Assembly (NCBI RefSeq): GCF_000701345.1 | Contig: NZ_JNIJ01000017.1 | Coordinates: 1 to 64,000, forward strand | Direction of reading: 5' to 3' | From: Bradyrhizobium sp. URHD0069 | GTDB lineage: Bacteria > Pseudomonadota > Alphaproteobacteria > Rhizobiales > Xanthobacteraceae | DNA: 64,000 bases | Shown here: positions 1 to 8,159 of the stretch, piece after piece | Position numbering within the stretch: the first letter of the stretch is position 1 | Layout: each line of letters starts with the position of its first letter | Notes under the pieces: generated by a model | Databases searched by the model: none | Told to the model about the DNA's origin: nothing | What the model saw: only the letters and a program-made list of their open reading frames with translations | Position numbers and translations under genes: made by a program

Positions 1-267
1 TCCCAAGTGGCGCGCGATCGACCGCAACGAGCAGCGCATGCTGAGCCATCGAGAGATTTCCTCTCGTTCAGAAAGGCCGAGCGCCTGTTTGGCACGGTGC
101 CGATCCGGAGGACGTATGCCACCGGTTGGCGAGATCACAGAGAAGACCGACGAGGACTCCCGGTCAAATCGGCGTCCGATCGAACTCATCGGCTCGCCGG
201 CCTGCCAGCGATCCCAGATCTCAGACCGCTGAGCGGTCGAGTAATAAATGCGACGTCGCTGTTTCAT
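1..267 (-). pseudogene. IS30-family transposase, 5' part cut by window edge
   Basis: Reading leftwards from an ATG at 267, an uninterrupted frame of 89 codons runs off the window. It opens with MKQRRRIYYSTAQRSEIW, has a helix-turn-helix-like stretch with GEPMSSIGRRFDRESSSV, then GGIRPPDRHRAK and LSEREEISRWLSM. This is the N-terminal pattern of IS30-family DDE transposases, which cut and join DNA at IS ends. The catalytic DDE part lies outside the window, so it cannot be said whether the element is intact. Seen: frame and motifs. Inferred: family. Confidence 0.75.
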
Positions 268-271
268 GCCC

Positions 272-302
272 ACACTCCATCTTTGCTAAAAGATTAGAGT
301 GT
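272..302. other. Hairpin upstream of the transposase start
   Basis: Two nested inverted pairs (ACACTC at 272-277 with GAGTGT at 297-302; ATCTTT at 279-284 with AAAGAT at 289-294) form a hairpin just upstream of the transposase ATG. It may be a subterminal structure of the IS end or may limit read-through into the transposase. The exact IS terminus was not identified. Confidence 0.5.
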
Positions 303-351
303 TGCGCTGACCAATTGAGCCCGCCGTCAAACTGAGAAGAACTCAGCTCGC

Positions 352-429
352 AGGATGGGTTGAACCTTTCGCGAAACCCATCACTGCGTTTGCGAAACAT
401 GATGGGTATCGCTTCGCTCCACCCATCCT
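352..429. repeat. Dispersed palindromic repeat
   Basis: A 78-base interval is bounded by AGGATGGGT at 352-360 and its reverse complement ACCCATCCT at 421-429. Inside are a second opposed pair, GAAACCCATCA near 373-383 and TGATGGGT near 400-407. The GTAGGATGGGT...GAAACCCATC pattern recurs between genes in Bradyrhizobium genomes. No coding role is seen. Confidence 0.55.
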
Positions 430-455
430 ACGCGCTGCCGCGCCGGTCGACGCAT

Positions 456-692
456 TCAGCGCCGCAATTTTGAGCGTGAACCCAAGCCGAGAAACGCCAG
501 AAGCAGCGTGAAGGCAGCGACCTTCATTAGTGCAACAACGCGAACGGCGGAGTAACGTCGCTTCAGCCAATCGCCTAGAAAATCTCCCGGGGCGCGTGTG
601 GGGTCCAGCTGTGCCCCTGATAGCGGCGCAATCGCAGACCTCAATAGAGGTCCGAGTTGGGCCAAGAGGCGACGTAACGCGTCCGGGTCCAC
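456..692 (-). CDS. Small hypothetical protein, GTG start, doubtful
   Basis: A 78-residue frame begins at a GTG (MDPDALRRLLAQLGP...) and ends with a hydrophobic stretch (VVALMKVAAFTLLLAFLGLG) and a basic tail, as in a single-span membrane peptide. Its first codons lie inside a 167-bp block repeated near 38.5 kb; there the GTG is CTG, so that copy has lost this start. No family is recognised. It could be a chance frame. Confidence 0.25.
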   Translation of the reverse strand: MDPDALRRLLAQLGPLLRSAIAPLSGAQLDPTRAPGDFLGDWLKRRYSAVRVVALMKVAAFTLLLAFLGLGSRSKLRR

Positions 693-825
693 TCCGATCG
701 AGTGGCGCGTCGTGGGACTTGGCTTCGTGCCACCACCAGACCTGAGTGTGCAAGAACAGCTCGGTCGTTACGCACGTAACGCAATTCCGGGCGGCCGAAA
801 TTTTTCTGTAGGCATCCTGCCCCAT
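659..825 (+). repeat. 167-bp repeat, copy A (inverted copy at 38,387-38,553)
   Basis: This block runs from GCCAAGAGGCGACG to GCATCCTGCCCCAT. It reappears in reverse orientation at 38,387-38,553 at the same length with roughly a dozen substitutions. Copy A sits directly upstream of the Tyr-rich gene at 873. Copy B lies beyond the integrase remnant, about 0.9 kb downstream of the second Tyr-rich gene's stop. Confidence 0.8.
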
Positions 826-872
826 CATCGTCGCCTCGTGAACAGTCACTTCTAAAACAAACAGGAGCTTCC

Positions 873-1163
873 ATGAAGATTCAAGTCCGCAGGCTCGCGA
901 TTGCACTCGCAATTGCTGTTCCTCTCGCAGTGGCCGCCACGGCCAAATCGTCTGCTGCGCCGATCAATGGCATGTCGATCAAGGCGGCGGTACCAGCCGT
1001 GACGACGGACGTGCGCTATCGGGTGCGTCGGGATTATCCCTACCCTTCGTACTGGGGCTATCCCAGCTATAATTCGTATTGGGGCTATCCGACCTATAAT
1101 TCATATTGGAGCTATCCGACCTATAACTACTCCTATCCCGGCTACGCTTACGGCGAGTGGTGA
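873..1163 (+). CDS. Secreted Tyr-rich tandem-repeat protein, copy A
   Basis: This 96-residue protein has a clear signal peptide (MKIQVRRLAIALAIAVPLA ... cut near AKSSAAP). A linker is followed by a C-terminal tandem array built on NSYWGYPTY, nine residues per unit, with three to four units ending in YGEW. An AGGAG-type ribosome site precedes the ATG. The mature part is extremely rich in Tyr and Pro, which suggests an extracytoplasmic structural or surface-binding role, but no function is known to me. A paralogue with one more repeat unit lies inverted at 39,468-39,785, and homology continues past the stop codon. Confidence 0.7.
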   Translation: MKIQVRRLAIALAIAVPLAVAATAKSSAAPINGMSIKAAVPAVTTDVRYRVRRDYPYPSYWGYPSYNSYWGYPTYNSYWSYPTYNYSYPGYAYGEW

Positions 1164-1831
1164 CGCCAAGCATTGGCAGCGTGCGGCTCCCTTTGAGCCG
1201 CCGCTAGCCAACATGTATTTGCGAGATTCCTCGATCATGCGCATGTCGCTCCTGGATCACGAGCGGTAATGCTCTGACTGATCGTGAGATTTCCGCTTTC
1301 GTCAAAACCCGACATCTACGCCTTTATGAGGACATCCCCTATAGTTAAGCCGCTCTGACTATTCCTCGCGAAGTTCTGCGAATTCAACCGGGTGTGCATC
1401 GCGGACTTTTCGGCAATGGTTGGCATCCTCACCCCGCGCTTTATGCTCGTTGCCTGTTGGAACAGCAGCGCAACGTAGTACCTCAGCCATGTTCCTGGCT
1501 CCTGGTCGATCGAGTGTCAGCCGGTATAGGTTTTGGCCTTCCACGCATAGGCGTGCGAAAACAGCCTGTATCAACTCGCAGACTTCCGACTCCAAAAACT
1601 CATTCGCAACGATCAGTGCTTTGAGCGCGTCGCGCACATCGCCGCTGATCCTGCAGCCTGGGCCGGCAGCCCTGACCGACGGGCTGGATGCGATCGGTGA
1701 AGGCGCTGTGGCCAATAACTGCCTGAACCTCATCCTGAGGAGCGGCCACTTGGCCGTGTCTCGAAGGATGGGATAGGCCCGTGGCCTGATGGTTCGAGAC
1801 GGCGCAAGAGCGCCTCCTCACCATGAGGGTT
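1164..1831. other. Intergenic stretch: repeat tail, doubtful ORF, palindrome
   Basis: The first 50 bases after the Tyr-rich gene match the flank of its paralogue. A minus-strand open frame of 124 codons at 1359-1733 (core DVRDALKALIVANEFLE) overlaps the start of a dispersed palindrome and has no recognisable family or good ribosome site. It is treated as unproven, possibly a gene remnant. Confidence 0.35.
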
Positions 1832-1832
1832 C
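1732..1832. repeat. BIME-like paired palindromic repeat
   Basis: Two inverted copies of a roughly 42-base unit (CATCCTGAGGAGCGG...TCTCGAAGGATG and, reversed, CATGGTGAGGAGGCG...TCTCGAACCATCAGG) are separated by a short spacer. They lie just beyond the stop codon of the M20 peptidase gene. Such pairs occur many times in Bradyrhizobiaceae intergenic DNA. In RNA this would fold into a long stem and may protect or end the 3' end of the peptidase message. Confidence 0.6.
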
Positions 1833-3112
1833 TAAATCGCCTCCACCCCGCACCATTCCGCGATGAACAGCGCGGTCGCCTTGGTCGACTTTCGCAGCGA
1901 GTCCAGATCGACATATTCATTGAAGCCGTGCATCGCGGCTCCGCTGGCGCCGAAGCACAGGCTTGGGATGTTGTAGTTCAGCCCATAAAAGCGCGTGTCG
2001 GTGAGAGCGGTGAATACGAGGTCCTGCACCGCGCCGCCATAGACTGCATTAAAGGCCTTGCCGAATGCGGCTTCCGGTTCGGCGGAATCCTTCAGCTCAT
2101 AGCCTTCCGACAGGAAGCCGGACCATTCCACCTCGGGCGGATTGTTGGAAAGGAAGCGATGGTCGCGCGCCGCCGCCGAGACGCAGGCGCGGATTTCGGC
2201 CTGGCAATCGGCGACCGACCAGCCCGGCAGGATCGCAATCCGGCAATCGACATCGCACCACGCAGGCACGCTGGAGGCCCAGTCGCCGCCCTTGATGATG
2301 CCGGGATTGAAATTGATCGGATGAGTCAGAACCTTGAAATGCCGATCGCTCTTCGCGCGCTCGTTCCATTCGGCCTCCAGTTTCTCCAACGAATGAATCA
2401 GGTGATAGGCCGCGGTGATGGCGTTGGAGCCGGAGCCGGCCTCGAACACATGCACCGGATGGCCGCGCACTTTCAGGCGAAACCAGATCACGCCGACCTG
2501 CGAGCGCACCATCTTGCCGGAGGTCGGCTCGGGAATGAAACAGGCGTCGGCGCGATAGCCGCGCTGCAAGGTCGAGAGCGCGCCGACGCCGGTGCTCTCC
2601 TCCTCGATCACGGATTGAAAATGGATCCGCGCGGTCGGCTTGAGGCCCGCGGCCCTGATCGCGTCGAGCGCATAAAGCGCGCCGATGGTGCCTGACTTCA
2701 TGTCGCAGGCGCCGCGGCCGTACATCTTGCCGTCCTTCACGACAGGCGAAAACGGCGGCGTCTCCCACATCTCCAGCGGGCCAGCCGGTACGACGTCGCA
2801 ATGGCCCTGCACGATCAGCGACTTTCCGGCGTTGCGTGAAGGCCGATAAGTGCCGACCACCGTACGCGCCTTGGAAAAATCATGCAGAATCGGGCCATAG
2901 CCGCGCAGATCCCTGAGATCGTTGACATCGATATGCCAGTCGTCGACCTCGTAGCCGCGCTGCCGCAGGAGATCGCCGATCATGTCCTGGCACGGCCCCT
3001 CCGCACCGCGGGTAGAGGGAATCGCGACAAAATCTCGTGTGGTCGCAAGCTGCGCATCGAAATTGGCGTCGACCGCATCAAGGATCCTTTGCTTGGTATC
3101 GATGGCGCTCAT
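1832..3112 (-). CDS. M20-family metallopeptidase (ArgE/DapE-type deacylase)
   Basis: This 426-residue protein is of the M20 amidohydrolase family, cytosolic zinc enzymes that remove acyl groups from amino acids or small peptides. The metal-binding pattern is visible: GHCDVVPAG with His104, GRGACDMKSG with Asp137, and the EEES cluster at 170-173. A lid/dimerisation domain follows (GHPVHVFEAGSGSNAI), and a C-terminal His is in AAMHGFNEYV. The start at 3112 (MSAIDTKQ) is preferred over an upstream ATG at 3196 because family N-termini begin there. The substrate cannot be deduced; argE, dapE and carnosinase-like activities are all possible. It stands alone, with a palindrome at its 3' end. Confidence 0.88.
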   Translation of the reverse strand: MSAIDTKQRILDAVDANFDAQLATTRDFVAIPSTRGAEGPCQDMIGDLLRQRGYEVDDWHIDVNDLRDLRGYGPILHDFSKARTVVGTYRPSRNAGKSLIVQGHCDVVPAGPLEMWETPPFSPVVKDGKMYGRGACDMKSGTIGALYALDAIRAAGLKPTARIHFQSVIEEESTGVGALSTLQRGYRADACFIPEPTSGKMVRSQVGVIWFRLKVRGHPVHVFEAGSGSNAITAAYHLIHSLEKLEAEWNERAKSDRHFKVLTHPINFNPGIIKGGDWASSVPAWCDVDCRIAILPGWSVADCQAEIRACVSAAARDHRFLSNNPPEVEWSGFLSEGYELKDSAEPEAAFGKAFNAVYGGAVQDLVFTALTDTRFYGLNYNIPSLCFGASGAAMHGFNEYVDLDSLRKSTKATALFIAEWCGVEAI

Positions 3113-3186
3113 TTCCGTCACTTTTCCTGTTGTCGCTTTCAGAATCGCGAGCCTGCCAATACACTGAACGTCAAATTTCGCGTCCC

Positions 3187-3351
3187 ATGGAGACACGGAT
3201 GCCCGGCACCCGCAATATTCTCTATTTCGTTATCGGCGCGTTGATCATCGCGGTGGGTGTGCTCGGCTACAATCTTTACCAGACCAAGAAAGAACCGGAA
3301 GGCCTGCAGATCAATCTCGGTCCGGACGGGCTGAAGATACAGAACAAGTGA
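3187..3351 (+). CDS. Small single-span membrane protein
   Basis: A 54-residue protein starts METRMPGTRN. One strong transmembrane helix (ILYFVIGALIIAVGVLGY) is followed by a short charged tail. It reads away from the M20 peptidase gene, leaving a 75-base divergent gap. A second ATG at 3199 is an alternative start. This is a typical rhizobial orphan inner-membrane peptide of unknown function. The next secreted protein starts within 25 bases, suggesting co-transcription. Confidence 0.6.
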   Translation: METRMPGTRNILYFVIGALIIAVGVLGYNLYQTKKEPEGLQINLGPDGLKIQNK

Positions 3352-3371
3352 AGCAGGTTCCTACGCAAATC

Positions 3372-3635
3372 ATGAAGGCCTCGCGCTACAGGCAGTTTTC
3401 GGTTGCGCTGCTTGGCGGCTTCGCCCTGGCCGCGTTCGCAGCCTCAGCAATGGCGGATCAGGTGGTGTCGCGCGAGCAGGACATCCCCGATTTGCGGCTG
3501 GGTCAGCGCATCCTGGTCGACGACGGATCGTGTCCCGCCGGTCAAATCAAGGAAGTCTCCGGCGCCAAGATGACGGCCACGGGAATCCTCCGCGTGCTAA
3601 GATGCATTCCGCGCGTGGGTCCGAAGAAGAGATAG
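3372..3635 (+). CDS. Small secreted protein (DUF6719-like)
   Basis: This is a short exported protein with a signal peptide (VALLGGFALAAFAASAMA, cleavage before DQVV). The mature domain of about 55 residues has two cysteines (DDGSCPAGQIKEV and LRCIPRVG) that could form a disulfide. A GTG at 3348 overlapping the previous stop is an alternative start. The pattern LGQRILVDDGSCPAGQIK fits a small Bradyrhizobium-type family that I associate with DUF6719; this assignment is from memory. Function unknown. Confidence 0.6.
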   Translation: MKASRYRQFSVALLGGFALAAFAASAMADQVVSREQDIPDLRLGQRILVDDGSCPAGQIKEVSGAKMTATGILRVLRCIPRVGPKKR

Positions 3636-3681
3636 TTGCGACCGTCATCCCTGCGTAAGCGCCATGCGCTCACTCCTGGGA

Positions 3682-4506
3682 TCACGCCGGCTCGCTTGGC
3701 GGCACCGGCGATCCCCTGCTGCCTGCCGTCGCTCCGCCATCGATTGGCAGCGTGATGCCGGTGATCCAGCGTGACTCGTCGCTGGCGAGAAACAGCGCGC
3801 CGTAGCCGATATCCCAGCCGGTACCCTCGGTGCCGAGCAGCGTGCCTTCGCTGCGGGCTTTGCGCATCTCCGGCGTCATGCCGCGCGATGCCACCATTGG
3901 CGTGTAGACCGTGCCCGGCGCGATGCAGTTGACGCGGATGCCGTCGCGGCCGTGATGCGCCGCCATTGCACGCGTCAAACTCACGATCGCGCCCTTCGAC
4001 GCCGGATAAAGCAGGCTTGGATGGCCGCCCGACAAGCCCGCCACCGAACTGAGATTGATGATCGAGCCGCCGCCGTTCCTGATCATCTCCGGAATAGCAT
4101 ACTTCGCCATCAGCATCATGGAGGCAACGTTGACGCGCATCGCGCTGTCCCACGCCTCAGGATCGACTTCGATGGCGTTGCCGCGCGGCCCGGTGATGCC
4201 GACATTGTTGACGAGGATGTCGAGCCGGCCCCAGGCTGCCACCGTACGCGCGACGATCGCCTGACACGACGCGGGAACGCTGACGTCACCTTCGATGATT
4301 TGCGCAATGCCACCTTCCGCGTCGATCAGGTGCTTGGTTTCTTCCGCCCATTGCGCAACGCTGTCCACCAGCGTCACCTGGGCGCCGTGCCGCGCCAGAA
4401 CCACCGCTGTGGCGCGGCCATTGCCGATGCCCGAGGCGCGCGAGCCCGCGCCGGTGACGATGGCGACCTTGTCCTTGAGACGGTCGTCTTTGCGAATTGC
4501 CGTCAT
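3682..4506 (-). CDS. Short-chain dehydrogenase/reductase
   Basis: This 274-residue classical SDR is a cytosolic NAD(P)-dependent oxidoreductase. The Rossmann glycine motif appears as VTGAGSRASGIG near residue 15, the structural NNVG near 100, the catalytic Ser in NLSSVAG and the YPASK catalytic pair. PG.V.T follows as usual (PGTVYTPM). The start at 4506 is chosen because the family begins immediately before the dinucleotide-binding strand; a longer frame to 4593 is unlikely. The close match to 3-oxoacyl-ACP reductase-like SDRs does not fix the substrate. The C-terminal IDGGATAGS is typical of the FabG-like group. Confidence 0.85.
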   Translation of the reverse strand: MTAIRKDDRLKDKVAIVTGAGSRASGIGNGRATAVVLARHGAQVTLVDSVAQWAEETKHLIDAEGGIAQIIEGDVSVPASCQAIVARTVAAWGRLDILVNNVGITGPRGNAIEVDPEAWDSAMRVNVASMMLMAKYAIPEMIRNGGGSIINLSSVAGLSGGHPSLLYPASKGAIVSLTRAMAAHHGRDGIRVNCIAPGTVYTPMVASRGMTPEMRKARSEGTLLGTEGTGWDIGYGALFLASDESRWITGITLPIDGGATAGSRGSPVPPSEPA

Positions 4507-4655
4507 GGGTTTCCCCCGGATTTGTCGTTGTTGATGCCGAACGATAGTGCCGATGCCATCAGCCCGCCAGCGGGCAAACGGGCAAACGGGCACGCAAGAA
4601 CACCGGCGAGCGTCGCCGCCAGCCGGGCACAGACATCAGATTTTGAGGAATGAGC

Positions 4656-5036
4656 CTAGTTCCGCGGCTCGAACATGCATTGCAGCGTCGGCTTTGCAAT
4701 CTTTGTGAAAGTTGTGCCGATCTCGGATCGCTTTGAGGGCGGGACCCATTCGGTCTCGATGGTCGGCACGCCGGTTTCGCTGATGCCGCGCAGCAGCGCT
4801 TCGCGGAGGTCGGGGTCTTCAACGGTGGCAGCCGCATAATCATGCAAGCAACTGCAGATGGATTCCGGATGCGCCCAGCGTCCCAGCATGTGAGGGGCGC
4901 ACAGCCGCACGAACTCCCCGCGCGGATCGGGTAGCTTCGTCAGCGAGCGGAATTGACTCTGCTGGATTTGGGCTTGCGTCGAACCACCCAGAATGAACGA
5001 CGCGAGGATCGCCGCATTGAAAATACGAAAAGGCAT
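4656..5036 (-). CDS. Secreted Cys-containing hypothetical protein
   Basis: This 126-residue protein has a signal peptide (MPFRIFNAAILASFILGGST). The mature part carries four cysteines (LCAPHM, SICSCLHDY and LQCMF), suggesting disulfides in the periplasm. The start at 5036 puts the signal peptide at the N-terminus; a longer frame to 5093 adds an unlikely leader. No known domain is recognised. Confidence 0.55.
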   Translation of the reverse strand: MPFRIFNAAILASFILGGSTQAQIQQSQFRSLTKLPDPRGEFVRLCAPHMLGRWAHPESICSCLHDYAAATVEDPDLREALLRGISETGVPTIETEWVPPSKRSEIGTTFTKIAKPTLQCMFEPRN

Positions 5037-5076
5037 GATGGCCTTACCGGCAATTTTCTGGGATTTTAACTGCGGA

Positions 5077-5238
5077 TCAATTGGCGGCAACAACGATCGT
5101 CCGAGGCGTTGAAGTGGCGATCGGTGAGCCGCTATAGGCGAAGGTGCCGATGCCCGGCAGACCGCGGTCCGACGAACCGGCCATCGAGGGGCCGGCCAGC
5201 ACGAAGGCGAAGGCCAGGATGAAACTGAGGGTTCGCAT
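5077..5238 (-). CDS. Small secreted peptide
   Basis: A 53-residue frame starts MRTLSFILAFAFVLAGPSMA, a strong signal peptide. A short glycine- and serine-rich mature part of about 33 residues (SSDRGLPGIGTFAYSG...) follows. It lies 40 bases upstream of the Cys-containing secreted gene on the same strand, so the two may be co-transcribed. Function unknown; upstream extension in this frame is rejected because it would bury the signal sequence. Confidence 0.5.
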   Translation of the reverse strand: MRTLSFILAFAFVLAGPSMAGSSDRGLPGIGTFAYSGSPIATSTPRTIVVAAN

Positions 5239-5566
5239 TTGACTGTCTCCGGTATAGGTGCCGGCGCTGCCCGCCGTTTTTGTTGTCCGATTGATAACTA
5301 TCGGATGTTTCCGGAGGTCTGCGGCGAAGCGGGAAATGGTTTCGTCGCGTCGGAGAATTGTTTCGTCGCTCGATGCCCGGCGAAACAATCGTCATTAAGT
5401 CGAATGGTTTCAGTCGAATGCAGTTGATGGAACAGTCCTGTTGATGGAACAGCCCTGGCTCCTGCACCTGATGAACTGCCACGATCCCAAAGTCCGGCCT
5501 GAGCCGTGGCTCCACTCGCCCCCAGCGCCGTTAGCAGTAATTTAGCGATGCGCGGTTTAGATCAGC

Positions 5567-6112
5567 TCACTGAAAGAATTCGCCGCATTTCTGAACCGCG
5601 CTGTCGGTGGCTCCCCACGGCATGATCGGTACCGAGGACGTTGAATTCTTCGGCGAGCCTTCGATCAGTTTGTCGGAATAGACCATATAGACCAGCACGT
5701 TGCGCTTGGCGTCGCAGCCGCGGACGATCTGCATCTTCTTGAAAAACAGCGAGCGCCGCCGCCGAAACATATCGTCGCCCTGCTCCATCTTGCGATTGAA
5801 ATGGATCGGCCCGATCTGGCGGCACGCCAGCGAAATGTCCGAAACCTCCTCGGCAAGCCCGAACCAGCCCTTGAAGCCGCCCTTCTCCGGCACCGTGAAA
5901 TGACAGGCGACGCCCTCGACCTCGGGGTCGTCGACGCCATAGGTCGCAAGCTTGTCGTTCGGACTGATCCATTTGAATACGGTCGAGCGGCCGAAGATCA
6001 GATCCGGCTCGTCGGCGGCTGATGCCTGGGAGACCGGCCACAACGCTAAAGTCAGCAGCAGAGCCCAAGCTTTCCATCTCGTGTCACAGGGGATCAGGGC
6101 TTTGCGTGTCAT
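5567..6112 (-). CDS. creA: CreA family protein
   Basis: This 181-residue exported protein of the CreA family has a signal peptide ending near SQASAADEP. The conserved body includes IFGRSTVFKWISPNDKL, DPEVEGVACHFTVPEKGG and SLACRQIGPIHF; both cysteines typical of the family are visible. CreA is a conserved periplasmic protein of unknown activity. The start at 6112 gives a normal signal peptide; a frame to 6409 would add 99 non-homologous residues. It is divergent to the L,D-transpeptidase gene. Confidence 0.85.
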   Translation of the reverse strand: MTRKALIPCDTRWKAWALLLTLALWPVSQASAADEPDLIFGRSTVFKWISPNDKLATYGVDDPEVEGVACHFTVPEKGGFKGWFGLAEEVSDISLACRQIGPIHFNRKMEQGDDMFRRRRSLFFKKMQIVRGCDAKRNVLVYMVYSDKLIEGSPKNSTSSVPIMPWGATDSAVQKCGEFFQ

Positions 6113-6299
6113 GGATGTCTCCGTCGGCGGGGCTTTAACCCATGTAGGTGCTGGGAAGCCCGGCAGGAAGGTTGCCGGAGCGCGCGACCTCGGCCGTTTA
6201 ACCGAATGTGAGACTTTTTTGCTAGCGTTCGGTCGAAAGTCATATGAATTGGAAGCTACGCCGGTGAACGCGTATCTCGTCTGCAACACCAGACAGCAA

Positions 6300-8003
6300 A
6301 TGACTGAGGATTCGACGATGATGCGCATGAGCCGGCATGAGGCCTCTATTGCGACCGGACGGCTTTGGCGAATTGCCGTTTTGACGGCTGCCGCCGCGAT
6401 CGGTACCACCTCCGAGGCGAGAGCTGCGCGCTATTATTGGTCGGATTTCGATCCAGGATATTATCAGCCAGGGCCGACGGTCCCAAGGCAGCAGCCCAAT
6501 GTACGCCGCCATCAGGCCAAGAAGATCGAGGCGCCGGCGAGGGAATCGGCCAAGCCGCAGGGACCGCTGATCATCGCGATCTCGATCCAGAAGCAGAACC
6601 TCAAGATCTACGACGCCAACGGATTTTTCGCGGAAACTCCGATATCGACGGGCGTGCGTGGCCATCCGACGCCGATGGGCGTATTCAGCGTCATTCAAAA
6701 ACGCAAGCTGCACCACTCGAATATCTATAGCGGTGCGCCGATGCCCTACATGCAGCGGATCACCTGGTCGGGCATCGCCATGCATGCCGGCGTACTCCCC
6801 GGTTATCCTGCCTCCCATGGCTGCATCCGCATGCCCACGGCCTTTGCCATGAAGATGTGGAATTGGACCAAGATGGGCGCGCGGGTCGTCATCACGCCGG
6901 GCGAAATGACCCCTGCCACTTTTTCGCATTCCCTGCTCGCCACGCAGAAGGTGGCGCCACGACCGGCTGCCGCCAACGAGCCGCAGCCGGATGCGCCACC
7001 TGCCGTAAAGGCCGACAAGGCGGCAAATGCTGACGCAACCGCCAAGCCCGCAATTTCGGAAGCCAGCCTTCAACTGAGAGCCACCGTCGGCCATAACGGC
7101 GGCGCAAAACCCGTCATGGACCAACCGTCGGCCCCCGCGCGGTTGCGCGAACATACCCAGACCGCCGATGCCAGCGGCAATATGCTGGCCACCAAAGCTT
7201 CCACCATGATGTCCGATGCAACGCCATCAGGCAGCAACGCCTCGCCGCGCGATGAGACCGCCGCGTCAACCGTGAGCGCACCCTCGGCCACTGCGGATGT
7301 TTCCGAAGCTGCAAAATCGCAGGGTGAGTTGGCGACCGCCAAATCGTCTGACACACCGACGGCGGAAATCGACCCTGCTGAGACCAAGGGGTCTGACAAC
7401 GCCGGCAAGGAAACGGACGTGAGTGTCCAGGCGGTAACGGAGATCAGCCCAAGCGCCCCGGATGCGAAAACAGATCAGACCCGCTTGCCCGACACCGAAA
7501 AGCCGGCCGCCTCGAAACCCGATCCGACCGCAACCGCAGCGTCGCCAAAGCGCGCCGAGCGGATCGCGGTGTTTATCAGCCGCAAGGATTCAAAGCTCTA
7601 TGTGCGGCAGAATTTCGCGCCGCTGTTCGACGTGCCGGTGACGATCGCACCGAGCGACCGGCCGCTGGGAACGCACGTGTTCACGGCGCGGGTCGACAAA
7701 GATGATGCCAATGTCCTGCATTGGTCGGTGATCTCGCTCCCGGTGCGGGCGGGATCCGCCGAGCGGCGCGATGAGGACGAGCGCGTCTCGCGCAGGCGCA
7801 AGATCGCCGGCGCGGTCGAGGCGAAGGCGTTGCCGGTAGCGGACAGCGCCGCCGAAGCTCTGGATCGCCTCACCATCCCTGCGGATGCGATGGCACGAAT
7901 TGCCGAAGCGCTTTCGACCGGCGGCTCGATCATCGTTTCCGATCAAGGCATCAGTGGGGGTGAAACCGGCGAAGGTACGGATTTCGTCGTTTCGCTGCGC
8001 TAG
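6300..8003 (+). CDS. L,D-transpeptidase with second, degenerate YkuD-like domain
   Basis: This 567-residue envelope protein likely makes 3-3 peptidoglycan cross-links or attaches proteins to the wall. A signal segment (residues 20-42) precedes a YkuD domain at about 88-200 with the catalytic SHGCIRM motif (Cys175) and the upstream His in GIAMHAGVLPG. A long low-complexity linker (about 225-415; Ala, Thr, Asp, Lys) follows. A second YkuD-like half (about 419-567) starts IAVFISRKDSKLYVRQN and ends SDQGISGGETG..TDFVV, without any SHGC motif. An ATG at 6318 is an alternative start. The second domain probably binds rather than catalyses. Confidence 0.85.
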   Translation: MTEDSTMMRMSRHEASIATGRLWRIAVLTAAAAIGTTSEARAARYYWSDFDPGYYQPGPTVPRQQPNVRRHQAKKIEAPARESAKPQGPLIIAISIQKQNLKIYDANGFFAETPISTGVRGHPTPMGVFSVIQKRKLHHSNIYSGAPMPYMQRITWSGIAMHAGVLPGYPASHGCIRMPTAFAMKMWNWTKMGARVVITPGEMTPATFSHSLLATQKVAPRPAAANEPQPDAPPAVKADKAANADATAKPAISEASLQLRATVGHNGGAKPVMDQPSAPARLREHTQTADASGNMLATKASTMMSDATPSGSNASPRDETAASTVSAPSATADVSEAAKSQGELATAKSSDTPTAEIDPAETKGSDNAGKETDVSVQAVTEISPSAPDAKTDQTRLPDTEKPAASKPDPTATAASPKRAERIAVFISRKDSKLYVRQNFAPLFDVPVTIAPSDRPLGTHVFTARVDKDDANVLHWSVISLPVRAGSAERRDEDERVSRRRKIAGAVEAKALPVADSAAEALDRLTIPADAMARIAEALSTGGSIIVSDQGISGGETGEGTDFVVSLR

Positions 8004-8159
8004 ACAGCTTTAGGCATTGGCGCTTTTGGCCGGCGTTTCTTTTGCACCGGAGGCCACTTATGGGCCTATCCTGCGGTGCGGCCATAACGGCTTGTTGAGA
8101 AGCGGGCGCGCGCCTGCTGGGCTATTATCGCAACTGCGTCATTTCTTGCAGGAGGGGCT

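Noticed and set aside
343..912. 189-codon minus-strand frame beside the IS30 remnant
   Set aside because: It runs across a dispersed palindrome and a repeated intergenic block and has no recognisable domain; compositionally it looks like a chance high-GC frame.
1823..2695. 290-codon plus-strand frame
   Set aside because: Antisense shadow of the M20 peptidase gene; no own ribosome site or family.
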